Shown: positions 25,342-34,175, numbered from the stretch's first letter. The stretch: 43,795 bases of DNA from an uncultured Eubacterium sp. (GCA_900544285.1 UQUT01000014.1:1-43795), one strand, 5' to 3'. Translations and numbers: made by a program. Notes: a model not told the origin generated them from the letters alone.

Positions 25342-25384
25342 TCTCATCCCTCCCCCATCGGATTATTTCTGAATATACATATTT

Positions 25385-25413
25385 AATATATCATACCTTT
25401 GATTTATTTTCAA
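25385..25413 (-). promoter_or_regulatory. Sigma-A promoter for DUF3810-wal operon
   Basis: Minus strand TTGAAA (25408-25413), 17-base spacer, TATATT (25385-25390). Confidence 0.7.
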
Positions 25414-25533
25414 CACTTTTTCTCCGCGCATACGCTTTTTACTGAAATTGCCTTTCAAAGTGCGTCGCGACATAAAAAAGCATACAGACAAAGCGGCATT
25501 TATCCGATTTTTTTGCTGTCATGCCCCTTGCGC

Positions 25534-25562
25534 TTGAAATTTTTATCGAAATGTGGTATAAT
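25534..25562 (+). promoter_or_regulatory. Sigma-A promoter for radC-uvrB-uvrA
   Basis: TTGAAA (25534-25539), 17-base spacer, TATAAT (25557-25562) with an upstream TGTGG. No LexA box (GAACN4GTTC type) is evident around it. Confidence 0.8.
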
Positions 25563-25593
25563 GTTATATTACCCGGACAGACGGAGGTTTGCT

Positions 25594-26256
25594 ATGCACA
25601 AAGACCACAGAAAACATACAAAAGACCGTTTTCTCGCAGAAGGACTTGACAGCTTCGAGCCACACGAGATTCTTGAGCTGTTGCTTTTTTATTCGATTCC
25701 GCAAAGGGACACAAACGGCATTGCGCACGAGCTGATAAACAGATTCGGCTCGCTTTCCGCCGTCCTTGACGCGCCCTATGAGGATCTGCTCGACGTCCCC
25801 GGCATAAGCGAACATTCCGCAACTCTCATAAAGCTTATTCCCGCAATATCACGCAGATATGCCCTTGAAAAGAATTCAAAGGTTACCCGTCTTGCGACGA
25901 TCGAGGATATCGGCAGATATCTTGTCGCGCGGTATCTCGGCGTGACGGAGGAGACGGTGCTTTTGCTTCTGCTGGACAACAAATACCGTCTGATAGAATG
26001 TGTAAAGGTGCATGAAGGCTCCGTCAATTCGTCGGCAATAACGATGAGAAAGCTCGTCGAAACGGCGCTGTTCAAAAGGGCTTCGTTTGCAGTCCTTGCG
26101 CACAATCATCCGGACGGGATTGCGATTCCGTCATCTGACGACATATTCACGACGCAGCAGGCAAAACGCGCCTTTGACCTGATTGAAATAAAGCTGATAG
26201 GGCATATAATCGTCGCGGGCGACACATTCACAAACATAATTGACGTAAACAAATAA
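25594..26256 (+). CDS. radC: RadC-family JAB/MPN protein
   Basis: A 220-residue RadC protein: an N-terminal helix-hairpin-helix region (LDVPGISEHSATLIKLIPA, about 68-86) and a C-terminal JAB metallo-isopeptidase-like domain with the HNHPDG core at about 170-175 and a following SSDD. The family was once linked to DNA repair, but its biochemical role is unsettled. ATG at 25594 is chosen because ACGGAGG lies upstream; earlier in-frame starts have no ribosome site and precede the promoter. It begins an apparent operon with uvrB (14 bases later) and uvrA, which ties RadC to excision repair in this genome. Confidence 0.93.
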   Translation: MHKDHRKHTKDRFLAEGLDSFEPHEILELLLFYSIPQRDTNGIAHELINRFGSLSAVLDAPYEDLLDVPGISEHSATLIKLIPAISRRYALEKNSKVTRLATIEDIGRYLVARYLGVTEETVLLLLLDNKYRLIECVKVHEGSVNSSAITMRKLVETALFKRASFAVLAHNHPDGIAIPSSDDIFTTQQAKRAFDLIEIKLIGHIIVAGDTFTNIIDVNK

Positions 26257-26270
26257 ACAGAGGATTGAAA

Positions 26271-28238
26271 ATGGATAAATTCAAGCTCGTCTCCCCGTAT
26301 AAAGCGACAGGCGACCAGCCGGAGGCGATTGACGCGCTTGTCCGCGGCGTTCTTCGCGGCGACAGGGAGCAGTCGCTCGTCGGCGTGACGGGATCGGGAA
26401 AAACGTTCACCATGGCGTCGATAATCGAAAAGGTCAACCGTCCGACGCTCGTTCTTGCGCACAACAAGACGCTGGCGGCGCAGCTCTGCTCGGAATTTCG
26501 GGAATTCTTCCCCGATAACGCCGTTTCGTATTTCGTTTCGTACTATGATTATTACCAGCCGGAGGCGTATATCCCCGGTAAAGACCTGTATATCGAAAAG
26601 GACTCCCTCGTAAACGACGAAATCGACCGTCTCCGTCACAGCGCAACGTCTTCGCTGTTTGAAAGGCGTGACGTTATAATCGTCGCGAGCGTTTCCTGCA
26701 TATATTCCCTCGGCGACCCCTCGGAATACAAGTCGCTCGTTTTGGCCGTGCGCGAGGGAATGGCAATCTCCCGCGAGGAGCTTATGCGTCGGCTGATAAC
26801 GATAAATTATAATCGCAACGACCTCTCCCTCACAAGGGACAAGTTCCGCGCAAGGGGAGATACCGTCGAAGTGATGCCCGCGTCGGACACGACCGCCCTC
26901 CGCATTGAATTCTTCGGCGACGAGATTGACCGGATAAGCGAGATAAACGTTCTGACGGGTGAAACAAAGCGCCGCCTTTCGTATGCGGCGATATATCCCG
27001 CATCTCATTATGCAACCTCGGAGGCAAAGCGCGACGCCGCCCTGGACGAAATCAACCGCGAAATGACGGAGCGCGTTGCGGAATTCAGGGAACAGGGAAA
27101 GTTCCTCGAAGCCCAGCGCATAGAAGAGCGCACAAAATACGATATGGAGATGATACGGGAGATCGGCTTCTGCTCCGGAATAGAAAACTATTCCAGAGTA
27201 CTCTCCGGCAGACCCGAGGGGTCTGTTCCCTTCTGCCTGCTCGATTACTTCCCGCGTGACTTTCTGCTTTTTGTCGACGAATCGCACGTCACGCTGCCAC
27301 AGGTCAGGGCTATGAGCGGAGGCGACTTTTCGCGCAAGAAAAACCTTATAGATTACGGCTTCCGTCTCCCCTCCGCATATGATAACCGCCCGCTGACCTT
27401 CCCGGAATTTGAAAGCAAGCTCAATCAGGTTATCTATGTCAGCGCAACGCCGGGCCCATATGAAAAGCAGCACAGCACGCAGCTTGTTGAGCAGGTCATC
27501 CGCCCGACGGGACTTCTCGACCCGAAAATCGAAGTCCGCCCCGTCGCGGGACAGGTCGACGACCTTATGGGCGAGATCAAAAAGCGCACCGAAAAGGGAG
27601 AGAGGGTTCTCGTCACAACGCTTACGAAAAAAATGGCGGAGGATCTCTGCGAGTATCTTGAAATGAACCTCATAAAGGTTCGATATATTCATCACGAGGT
27701 TGAGACGATGGAGCGGCAGGAGCTGCTCCGCGATCTGCGCCTCGGCGTTTATGACGTTCTCGTCGGCATAAATCTGCTGCGCGAGGGGCTTGACCTGCCG
27801 GAGGTGTCGCTCGTTGCGATCCTCGACGCGGATAAGGAAGGACTGCTGCGCTCGGAAACGTCGCTCGTTCAGACAATCGGCAGGGCGGCAAGAAACGAAA
27901 ACGGCACCGTCATAATGTATGCCGACACCATAACGGACTCCATGCGCCGCGCGATCGACGAAACGGAGCGCAGACGCAGTATTCAGGAAAAATACAATAA
28001 GGAACACAATATCGTTCCTCACACGATAAAAAAGGATGTCCGCGCGGTCATCGAAATTGCTTCAAGCAAGGAGATAAACGCCGCAAAGGGCAAAAAGAAG
28101 ATGGACGCAAAGGAGAAGGACGCTCTGATCGAAAAGCTGACGGCGGAAATGAAAAAAGCCGCTTCGCAGCTTGATTTTGAGCGTGCCGCTTACCTGCGCG
28201 ACAGTATTGCAAAGATAAAAAACACGGAGAAAAAATAA
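26271..28238 (+). CDS. uvrB: Excinuclease ABC subunit UvrB
   Basis: Damage-verifying helicase of nucleotide excision repair. The 655-residue protein has Walker A GVTGSGKTFT (about 37-46), the beta-hairpin segment YYDYYQPEAYIP that clamps a DNA strand, DEAD-like motif FVDESH, helicase motif TIGRAARN and a C-terminal UVR domain (EMKKAASQLDFERAAYLRD) that binds UvrC. ATG at 26271 is chosen; AGAGGA lies 6 bases upstream. It ends one base before the uvrA start, so the two are translationally coupled. Confidence 0.98.
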   Translation: MDKFKLVSPYKATGDQPEAIDALVRGVLRGDREQSLVGVTGSGKTFTMASIIEKVNRPTLVLAHNKTLAAQLCSEFREFFPDNAVSYFVSYYDYYQPEAYIPGKDLYIEKDSLVNDEIDRLRHSATSSLFERRDVIIVASVSCIYSLGDPSEYKSLVLAVREGMAISREELMRRLITINYNRNDLSLTRDKFRARGDTVEVMPASDTTALRIEFFGDEIDRISEINVLTGETKRRLSYAAIYPASHYATSEAKRDAALDEINREMTERVAEFREQGKFLEAQRIEERTKYDMEMIREIGFCSGIENYSRVLSGRPEGSVPFCLLDYFPRDFLLFVDESHVTLPQVRAMSGGDFSRKKNLIDYGFRLPSAYDNRPLTFPEFESKLNQVIYVSATPGPYEKQHSTQLVEQVIRPTGLLDPKIEVRPVAGQVDDLMGEIKKRTEKGERVLVTTLTKKMAEDLCEYLEMNLIKVRYIHHEVETMERQELLRDLRLGVYDVLVGINLLREGLDLPEVSLVAILDADKEGLLRSETSLVQTIGRAARNENGTVIMYADTITDSMRRAIDETERRRSIQEKYNKEHNIVPHTIKKDVRAVIEIASSKEINAAKGKKKMDAKEKDALIEKLTAEMKKAASQLDFERAAYLRDSIAKIKNTEKK

Positions 28239-28239
28239 A

Positions 28240-31053
28240 ATGCCCGCAAAATTCATTCATGTGAAGGGTGTGCGAGTGCACAACCTCAAAAACATAGAGC
28301 TGACAATACCGCGTGACAAGCTCGTGGTATTCACGGGACTTTCCGGCTCGGGTAAATCGTCGCTCGCCTTTGATACGATTTATGCTGAAGGTCACAGGCG
28401 GTTTGTCGAGTCGCTCTCGTCATACGCAAGGCAGTTTCTCGGTCAGCTTGACAAGCCGGATATAGATTTTATCGAGGGACTTTCGCCCGCTATTTCGATT
28501 GATCAGAAAACAACCTCCAAAAACCCGCGATCGACAGTCGGCACGGTGACGGAAATATACGATTATCTCCGCCTGCTTTATGCAAGAGTCGGAATTCCGC
28601 ATTGCCCCGTCTGCGGCAAGGAAATCCGCCGTATGCCGACAGACGTTATGATAGACAGGATAATGGCTATGCCCGAGGGCACGAAATTTATGGTTTCCGC
28701 GCCTGTCGCAAGGGGAAAAAAGGGTCGGTTTGAGAAAGTGTTTGACGACGCACGCAAAAACGGCTTTTCAAGGGCGCGCGTCGACGGAACGGTATATTCA
28801 ATCGACGAGATTCCGGAGCTTGACAAGAACAAAAAGCACAATATTGAAATCCTCGTCGACAGACTCGTCCGCAGAGAGGGGATAGAGCAGCGCCTTTCGG
28901 ACTCGCTTGAAACCGCGCTTTCAATGGGCGGCGGCACCGTCTCCGTAATCAACGCGGAAACGGAGGAGGAGCAGACCTTTTCGCAGAATTACGCCTGCGA
29001 GGAGCACGGCTTTTCCGTTCCGGAGCTTGAACCGAGAATGTTCTCCTTCAATAATCCCATAGGCGCGTGCGAAAAATGCGCGGGGCTCGGCGAGCTTCAG
29101 ACGTTTTCCGTCGAAAAAATGATTCCGGACGAGTCGCTTTCTCTGCGCGAGGGAGCAATCAACGTAAACGGCTTCAAAAGTCTTGATGAGGACTCCTGGT
29201 CGGGGCCTCTGATAGAGGAGGTCGGCAAGAGTCACGGCTTTACGCTTGATACAAAGCTCTGCGATTTTTCAGTCGACGCGAAAAATGCCCTGCTCTACGG
29301 CACGGGCGACGAAAAATATCACGTTATCCGCAGCTTTGCGGGCTTGGTACACGATCAGATCGTCAAGTGGTCGGGGCTTGTGAACACCGTTCAGACGCGT
29401 TTTGCGCAGATGCAAAACGAATATTATCAGGAATTTCTTGAGTTTGTCCCGTGTCCGGAGTGTCACGGCAAGCGACTGAAAAAAGAGGTGCTTTCGGTCA
29501 CCGTCGGCGGACGGAATATAGACGAGGTCTGCTCGCTCGACATTGCTTCCGCTCTCGATTTTTTTGAAAAACTGTCGCTTACGGGCGCGGACGAGCAGAT
29601 TGCAAGGGAAATTCTGAAAGAGATAAAATCACGGCTCGGATTTCTCAAAAGCGTCGGACTCGAATATCTGACGCTCGGCAGAAAAGCGGGAACGCTTTCC
29701 GGCGGCGAGGCGCAGAGAATCCGCCTTGCAACGCAGATCGGCTCGTCGCTTGTCGGCGTGCTTTATATTCTCGACGAGCCGAGCATCGGACTTCATCAGC
29801 GTGACAACCGCAAGCTGATTGATACCCTCCTCCGCCTGCGCGATACGGGGAATTCGGTCATAGTCGTCGAGCACGACGAGGAAACAATGCTCGCTTCGGA
29901 CTATATCGTCGATATAGGTCCCGGCGCGGGCGTTCACGGCGGCGAGGTCGTCGCGGTGGGCACTCCGGAGGAAATTATGGCTTGCGAAAGGTCGATAACG
30001 GGTCAGTATCTTTCGCATAAAAAAGTCATTCCCGTGCCGGAAAAACGCAGAGAAGGCAACGGAAAATATCTTGTTGTCCGCGGAGCGAGAGAAAACAACC
30101 TCAAAAATATAACGGTCCGCTTCCCGCTCGGAAAATTCATCTGCGTGACGGGCGTCTCCGGCTCCGGAAAATCGTCGCTTGTCAATGCCGTGCTTCTCAA
30201 AACGCTCCAGAAAAAGCTCAACCGCGCCATAACATACCCCGGCAAATGCGACGGTATCGACGGAATCGAGGAGCTGGACAAGGTAATCGCGATAGACCAG
30301 AGCCCGATAGGACGCACACCGCGATCAAATCCCGCAACCTATACCGGACTTTTTACGGACATCCGCGAGCTTTTCGCAAGCACGCCGGACGCAAAAGTCC
30401 GCGGATATTCCTCCGGTCGCTTCTCGTTCAACGTCAAGGGCGGGCGCTGCGAAGCGTGTCAGGGTGACGGCGTGCGCTGTATAGAAATGCATTTTCTCCC
30501 CGACGTTTACGTCACTTGTGACGTTTGTCACGGCAAACGCTACAACAGAGAAACGCTTGAAGTGAAATACAAGGGCAAAAGCATTTTTGACGTACTTGAT
30601 ATGACTGTCGAAGAGGGGCTGAAATTCTTTGAAAATCTGCCGAAGCTCCGCCGCAAGCTGCAAACGCTTTATGACGTCGGTCTCGGATATATAAAGATCG
30701 GGCAGTCGTCAGCGACGCTCTCCGGCGGCGCAGCGCAGAGGGTCAAGCTCGCAACGGAGCTTGCGAGAAGAGGCACGGGAAGGACGGTTTATATTCTCGA
30801 CGAGCCGACAACGGGTCTGCATTCGGAGGACGTCCGCAAGCTGCTTGAAATGCTTTCAAGGCTCTGCGAAAACGGAAACACCGTCATAGTGATAGAGCAT
30901 AATCTCGATGTCATCAAAACTGCCGATCATATAATCGACCTCGGTCCGGAGGGCGGCTCCGGCGGCGGAACGGTAATTGCCGAAGGAACACCCGAAGAGG
31001 TTGCAAAATGCGAAAAATCCTATACCGGACAGTTCCTTGCAAAGCTGCTCTGA
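28240..31053 (+). CDS. uvrA: Excinuclease ABC subunit UvrA
   Basis: Damage sensor of nucleotide excision repair, 937 residues. Two ABC ATPase modules are seen: Walker A GLSGSGKSS (about 32-40) and GVSGSGKSS (about 640), with signature motifs LSGGEAQR and LSGGAAQR. Zinc finger 2 has CEACQGDG and CDVCHGKR. Zinc finger 1 reads C253-E-E-H256 and C277-E-K-C280: a His replaces the second Cys found in E. coli at the same position, which can still bind zinc and is common in Clostridia. Ends at a strong terminator. Confidence 0.98.
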   Translation: MPAKFIHVKGVRVHNLKNIELTIPRDKLVVFTGLSGSGKSSLAFDTIYAEGHRRFVESLSSYARQFLGQLDKPDIDFIEGLSPAISIDQKTTSKNPRSTVGTVTEIYDYLRLLYARVGIPHCPVCGKEIRRMPTDVMIDRIMAMPEGTKFMVSAPVARGKKGRFEKVFDDARKNGFSRARVDGTVYSIDEIPELDKNKKHNIEILVDRLVRREGIEQRLSDSLETALSMGGGTVSVINAETEEEQTFSQNYACEEHGFSVPELEPRMFSFNNPIGACEKCAGLGELQTFSVEKMIPDESLSLREGAINVNGFKSLDEDSWSGPLIEEVGKSHGFTLDTKLCDFSVDAKNALLYGTGDEKYHVIRSFAGLVHDQIVKWSGLVNTVQTRFAQMQNEYYQEFLEFVPCPECHGKRLKKEVLSVTVGGRNIDEVCSLDIASALDFFEKLSLTGADEQIAREILKEIKSRLGFLKSVGLEYLTLGRKAGTLSGGEAQRIRLATQIGSSLVGVLYILDEPSIGLHQRDNRKLIDTLLRLRDTGNSVIVVEHDEETMLASDYIVDIGPGAGVHGGEVVAVGTPEEIMACERSITGQYLSHKKVIPVPEKRREGNGKYLVVRGARENNLKNITVRFPLGKFICVTGVSGSGKSSLVNAVLLKTLQKKLNRAITYPGKCDGIDGIEELDKVIAIDQSPIGRTPRSNPATYTGLFTDIRELFASTPDAKVRGYSSGRFSFNVKGGRCEACQGDGVRCIEMHFLPDVYVTCDVCHGKRYNRETLEVKYKGKSIFDVLDMTVEEGLKFFENLPKLRRKLQTLYDVGLGYIKIGQSSATLSGGAAQRVKLATELARRGTGRTVYILDEPTTGLHSEDVRKLLEMLSRLCENGNTVIVIEHNLDVIKTADHIIDLGPEGGSGGGTVIAEGTPEEVAKCEKSYTGQFLAKLL

Positions 31054-31056
31054 TGA

Positions 31057-31086
31057 CAAAACGCACCGCGTTTGCGGTGCGTTTTG
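31057..31086 (+). terminator. Terminator of radC-uvrB-uvrA
   Basis: 13-base arms CAAAACGCACCGC / GCGGTGCGTTTTG around GTTT. Three bases later begins the -35 of the toxin promoter. Confidence 0.92.
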
Positions 31087-31088
31087 TA

Positions 31089-31117
31089 TTGACATTTCCG
31101 ATATTTGATGCTATAAT
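31089..31117 (+). promoter_or_regulatory. Consensus promoter of type I toxin mRNA
   Basis: Perfect TTGACA (31089-31094), 17-base spacer, perfect TATAAT (31112-31117). Predicted start near 31124. Confidence 0.88.
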
Positions 31118-31187
31118 CTTTTTTCGAAAGCCACCATGACGGTGCGGTTGCTCCCTTCTTATTCAAGAGGGAGTGCAAAATTTCTTT

Positions 31188-31209
31188 CTCCCTCGATAAA
31201 CGGAGGGAG
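31188..31209 (+). promoter_or_regulatory. Hairpin covering the toxin ribosome site
   Basis: CTCCCTC (31188-31194) pairs with GAGGGAG (31203-31209), which overlaps the Shine-Dalgarno GGAGGGAGGTG at 31202-31212. This would hold translation down in the full-length message. Confidence 0.75.
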
Positions 31210-31217
31210 GTGATGCT

Positions 31218-31304
31218 ATGTACATAACGCTCTCGGAGCTTATCGCAATATTAACCTTTTGCGTTCTCCTTGCCGGGTATATATCAGAACAAAAAAAGAA
31301 ATAA
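31218..31304 (+). CDS. Holin-like type I toxin peptide (28 residues)
   Basis: A 28-residue peptide starting MYITLSELIAIL, with one hydrophobic membrane segment (about 5-22) and a basic tail (SEQKKK). This matches the small putative holin-like toxins found throughout Firmicutes, which insert into the cytoplasmic membrane when overproduced. A super-strong ribosome site (GGAGGGAGGTGAT) precedes the ATG but lies in a hairpin. An antisense RNA from a perfect minus-strand promoter covers the 3' part of the gene and its downstream region, so the locus has every part of a type I toxin-antitoxin module. Activity is inferred. Confidence 0.82.
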   Translation: MYITLSELIAILTFCVLLAGYISEQKKK

Positions 31305-31377
31305 CCGCCAGGGCTGCGAACTCGTGCGGTTAATTCTTAACTCATAGGGGAGCAACCGTAATCGGTGGCTTCTTTCT
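31291..31377 (-). ncRNA. Antisense RNA antitoxin
   Basis: Predicted 85-90 base RNA starting about 31377 from the minus-strand promoter and ending at the hairpin TAACCGC / GCGGTTA (31302-31332) followed on that strand by TTTCTTTTTTT. It overlaps the last four codons of the toxin and its 3' region tail to tail, as in TxpA/RatA and BsrG/SR4. Because of the inverted repeat it also resembles the toxin 5' leader. Confidence 0.78.
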
Positions 31378-31383
31378 ATGCTC

Positions 31384-31412
31384 ATTATACAACGTTTTTG
31401 CCCGATTGTCAA
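31384..31412 (-). promoter_or_regulatory. Consensus promoter of antisense antitoxin
   Basis: Minus strand perfect TTGACA (31407-31412), 17-base spacer, perfect TATAAT (31384-31389). Confidence 0.88.
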
Positions 31413-31617
31413 CCGAAAAACGCAAATTTTCACGCCGGCAGGGCGTTTTTCCCGCCTCAAATACACAATTTATTTACAAAACGTCAACACACGCCGCGTG
31501 TTTCTCTGTTATTATTTATATAGCTTATGATTATCGGGCATAATATTTTATCAATCGCATAAATTAAAGCGTGTCACCGCTTTGAAAAAATGCGGCAAAC
31601 GGAGGTAAACTGACATA
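31413..31617. other. Leader region of ftsH
   Basis: AT-rich spacer with no gene. Contains a short palindrome ACACGCCGCGTGT near 31490-31502. I cannot place a convincing -35/-10 pair for ftsH here. Confidence 0.5.
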
Positions 31618-33618
31618 ATGAAATCAACCCTGAAAACGGTTCTGCTTTATGCTGCCGTTGTACTTGCGATAATCCTCGCGGTGTCGTGGATGCTTTCTTC
31701 AAACGCAAATAACGCCCCGACATACGGAGACATTATCGACCTTTTCAACAACGGAAAAGTTTCCGAATTTGAAGTCAACAGAAACAACGTTCTCACCGTC
31801 AAAACGACGGATGGAGAGAAATTTGAAATAATCATCCGCAGCGTTGACATGTTCCGCAAGGATATAGATTCTTATCTTGAAGAACAGCTTGCACTTCCCG
31901 AAGGCAAGAGAACGCTTGTGAAATGGGACATTGAGGACAATCAGCCGTCGATATGGCTTTCCATTCTTCCTTATGCCGTCATGCTTATAATTTTCGTCGG
32001 CTTCTGGCTTTATATGTCGTCGAAGGTAAACGGTATGAACGGAAAGATGAATTCCTTCTCCCGCGCACACATAACCTTCGGTAATGACAGAAAGGATAAA
32101 GTCCTCTTCTCCGATGTCGCCGGTTGCGATGAAGAAAAACAGGATCTGCGCGAGGTAGTCGATTACCTCCGCGACCCTACAAAATACAGAAAGCTCGGCG
32201 CAAAAATACCGCACGGCGTGCTTCTGGTCGGACCTCCCGGAACGGGTAAAACGCTTCTTGCAAAAGCGGTTGCCGGTGAAGCCGGCGTTCCCTTCCTTTC
32301 AATCTCCGCTTCGGACTTTGTTGAAATGTATGTCGGCGTCGGTGCGTCAAGAGTCCGCGACCTTTTTGAAACGGCAAAGCGCGCTCCCGCAAGCATTATA
32401 TTCATAGATGAAATCGACGCTGTCGGTCGTCACAGAGGCGCTGGTCTCGGCGGCGGTCACGACGAAAGAGAGCAGACCTTGAACCAGCTCCTCGTTGAGA
32501 TGGACGGTTTCGGCTCGCACGACGGAGTCATCGTTATGGCGGCAACAAACCGCCCCGATATTCTTGACCCCGCCCTTCTCCGCCCCGGTCGTTTCGACCG
32601 TCAGGTAACAGTCGGCTATCCGGATATCAAGGGCAGAGAGGAAATTCTCCGTGTTCACGCAAGAAACAAGCCCTTTGAGCAGTCCGTTGACTTTTCACGC
32701 ATTGCGCAGACGACAGTCGGCTTCACCGGCGCAGACCTTGCAAACCTTCTCAATGAAGCGGCGCTCCTTGCGGCGAGAAAAAACAAATCGCTCATAGGCG
32801 AGCCGGATATCGAAGAGGCGCTTATAAAAGTAACCGTCGGTACGCAGAAAAAATCAAGAAAAATCAAAGAGAGCGAAAAGAGAAACACCGCTTATCACGA
32901 AGCAGGTCACGCAGTTCTCGCCCACCTGCTCCCGACGCAGGACCCCGTCCGCGAAATTTCAATCATCCCCAGCGGAAGAGCCCTCGGTTATACGCTCAAT
33001 CCGCCGGTTGAGGATAAATACAGCGAATATAAACAGCAGCTTATTGAAGAAATCACCATGCTCCTCGGCGGCAGAGCAGCTGAAGAAATCGTCTTTGGCG
33101 ATGTTTCCGGCGGAGCCTCGAACGACATTATGCGCGCAACGCAGGTAGCAAGAAAAATGGTTACTGTTTACGGTATGAGCGAGCTCGGCACAATCCGCTT
33201 CGGCGGCGAGCATGACAGCGATGAAGTTTTCCTCGGCAGGGACTTCAATTCGTCAAAGGATTATTCGGAAGAAACCGCCGCGCTTATCGACGAGCAGATA
33301 AAGAAGATTGTCAACGGAGCATATGCGGAAGCAAAACGTATTCTCTCCGAGAACCGCGACAAGCTCGACTTTATCGTCGAATTCCTGCTCAAATATGAGG
33401 TTATGGACGATAAACAGTTCACCGCGGCTATGGACGGCGCTTCTATGGAAGAGGTCGAAAAGATCGGCGAGGAACGTCGCAAAAAGAGCGAAGAAGAAAA
33501 CGCTCTCCGCGCAAAGGCAGACGAAGAAGACCGCCGCGCGGACGAGGAACGTCGCAAACAGGAGGAAGCCCGCCGTCGCAACGACGACGACCGCTTCAAC
33601 CATATTTACGGCGGCTGA
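31618..33618 (+). CDS. ftsH: ATP-dependent zinc metalloprotease FtsH
   Basis: Membrane-bound AAA+ protease that degrades misfolded membrane proteins and short-lived regulators. The 666-residue protein has two N-terminal membrane helices (about 7-26 and 117-138) around an external loop, Walker A GPPGTGKT (205-212), Walker B IIFIDEIDAVG, the second region of homology (NRPDILDPALLRPGRFDRQ) and the zinc motif H427-E-A-G-H431. The last 60 residues are a charged arginine/glutamate-rich tail typical of Clostridia FtsH. GGAGG lies about 12 bases before the ATG. Single gene followed by a terminator. Confidence 0.97.
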   Translation: MKSTLKTVLLYAAVVLAIILAVSWMLSSNANNAPTYGDIIDLFNNGKVSEFEVNRNNVLTVKTTDGEKFEIIIRSVDMFRKDIDSYLEEQLALPEGKRTLVKWDIEDNQPSIWLSILPYAVMLIIFVGFWLYMSSKVNGMNGKMNSFSRAHITFGNDRKDKVLFSDVAGCDEEKQDLREVVDYLRDPTKYRKLGAKIPHGVLLVGPPGTGKTLLAKAVAGEAGVPFLSISASDFVEMYVGVGASRVRDLFETAKRAPASIIFIDEIDAVGRHRGAGLGGGHDEREQTLNQLLVEMDGFGSHDGVIVMAATNRPDILDPALLRPGRFDRQVTVGYPDIKGREEILRVHARNKPFEQSVDFSRIAQTTVGFTGADLANLLNEAALLAARKNKSLIGEPDIEEALIKVTVGTQKKSRKIKESEKRNTAYHEAGHAVLAHLLPTQDPVREISIIPSGRALGYTLNPPVEDKYSEYKQQLIEEITMLLGGRAAEEIVFGDVSGGASNDIMRATQVARKMVTVYGMSELGTIRFGGEHDSDEVFLGRDFNSSKDYSEETAALIDEQIKKIVNGAYAEAKRILSENRDKLDFIVEFLLKYEVMDDKQFTAAMDGASMEEVEKIGEERRKKSEEENALRAKADEEDRRADEERRKQEEARRRNDDDRFNHIYGG

Positions 33619-33635
33619 AAAACCAAATAAAGCAA

Positions 33636-33665
33636 AAAGCCCGCAGATTGATTTCTGCGGGCTTT
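33636..33665 (+). terminator. Terminator of ftsH
   Basis: 12-base arms AAAGCCCGCAGA / TCTGCGGGCTTT with a short TTGATT loop. Confidence 0.9.
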
Positions 33666-33874
33666 GTGTTAGACAGTAATTTACTTGCGAAGCACGCTAT
33701 GAGCCTTCTCCTGCGGGAGATTTGCAAGCGTGCGAAGCACCCTTGCAGGCTTCGCCGAGAAAAGGGAGAAGGATTTTTATTTCAAAACACAAATCCAGAG
33801 GGGACACCGATTTGTTGTTCAAACCCCTTAATGAAAGTTTTTTGCACAAATAAGGAAATTTATTGTTTTTCCTC
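33666..33874. other. Spacer with degenerate inverted repeat
   Basis: No gene. CCTTCTCC (33704-33711) and GGGAGAAGG (33764-33772) form an imperfect inverted repeat about 70 bases across. GCGAAGCAC occurs near 33688 and again near 33732 as a direct repeat. It looks like a worn interspersed element. Confidence 0.45.
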
Positions 33875-33904
33875 TTGACTTTTTTCAACATCCTGTGCTA
33901 TAAT
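33875..33904 (+). promoter_or_regulatory. Sigma-A promoter of structured RNA
   Basis: TTGACT (33875-33880), 18-base spacer, TATAAT (33899-33904) with extended TGTGC. Predicted start near 33911. Confidence 0.8.
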
Positions 33905-33908
33905 AATT

Positions 33909-34175
33909 TCGCCAAACAAATCAAATAATTGCCGCTATAGAGAATGGATTTTTCTTTTCAGGGGATAATTCTGTCTTTTTCAGTCGCATAATTATAAGCA
34001 AATGAGTTTGATAAAAATGCAGACTCTGGTGCTGTTTATAATTATGTGTATCTTTAGTTCTCAGCGAATTAACTGTGATTAAATTCATTACTCATATTAG
34101 TAGGCACTTGATTTGTTTGGCGACAATCGGAGTTTGCGTTTTTTGTGCGTCGGCTTCGGTTGGCGCACTTTTTTA
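33909..34175 (+). ncRNA. Rod-shaped structured RNA, 6S RNA-like candidate
   Basis: A gene-free transcript unit with its own promoter and terminator. Its ends pair perfectly over 16 bases: TCGCCAAACAAATCAA (33909-33924) with TTGATTTGTTTGGCGA (34108-34123). The stem continues with bulges through GCC/GGC, CTA/TAG and GAG/CTC to AATGGATTT (33943-33951) / AAATTCATT (34081-34089). After an open middle of about 34 bases on each side, GCATAATTATAAGC (33986-33999) pairs with GTTTATAATTATGT (34034-34047), closed by GAGTTT/AGACTC. Closing stem, large central bubble and terminal stem-loop over about 215 bases is the architecture of 6S RNA, which binds RNA polymerase. A raiA-motif RNA or a long regulatory leader for the downstream lipoprotein are alternatives. 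I cannot confirm conserved 6S sequence. Confidence 0.6.

Larger units (their letters stand above)
31128..31371. repeat. Inverted repeat bounding the toxin-antitoxin cassette
   Basis: AAGCCACC (31128-31135) and GGTTGCTCCC (31146-31155) in the toxin 5' leader are exactly complementary to GGTGGCTT (31364-31371) and GGGAGCAACC (31348-31357) past the toxin gene. In RNA these allow 5'-to-3' pairing of the toxin message, as in known type I toxin mRNAs. Confidence 0.85.

Noticed and set aside
26106..28022. 638-codon open frame on the minus strand
   Set aside because: It is the reverse frame of uvrB, has no ribosome site and shows no family resemblance.
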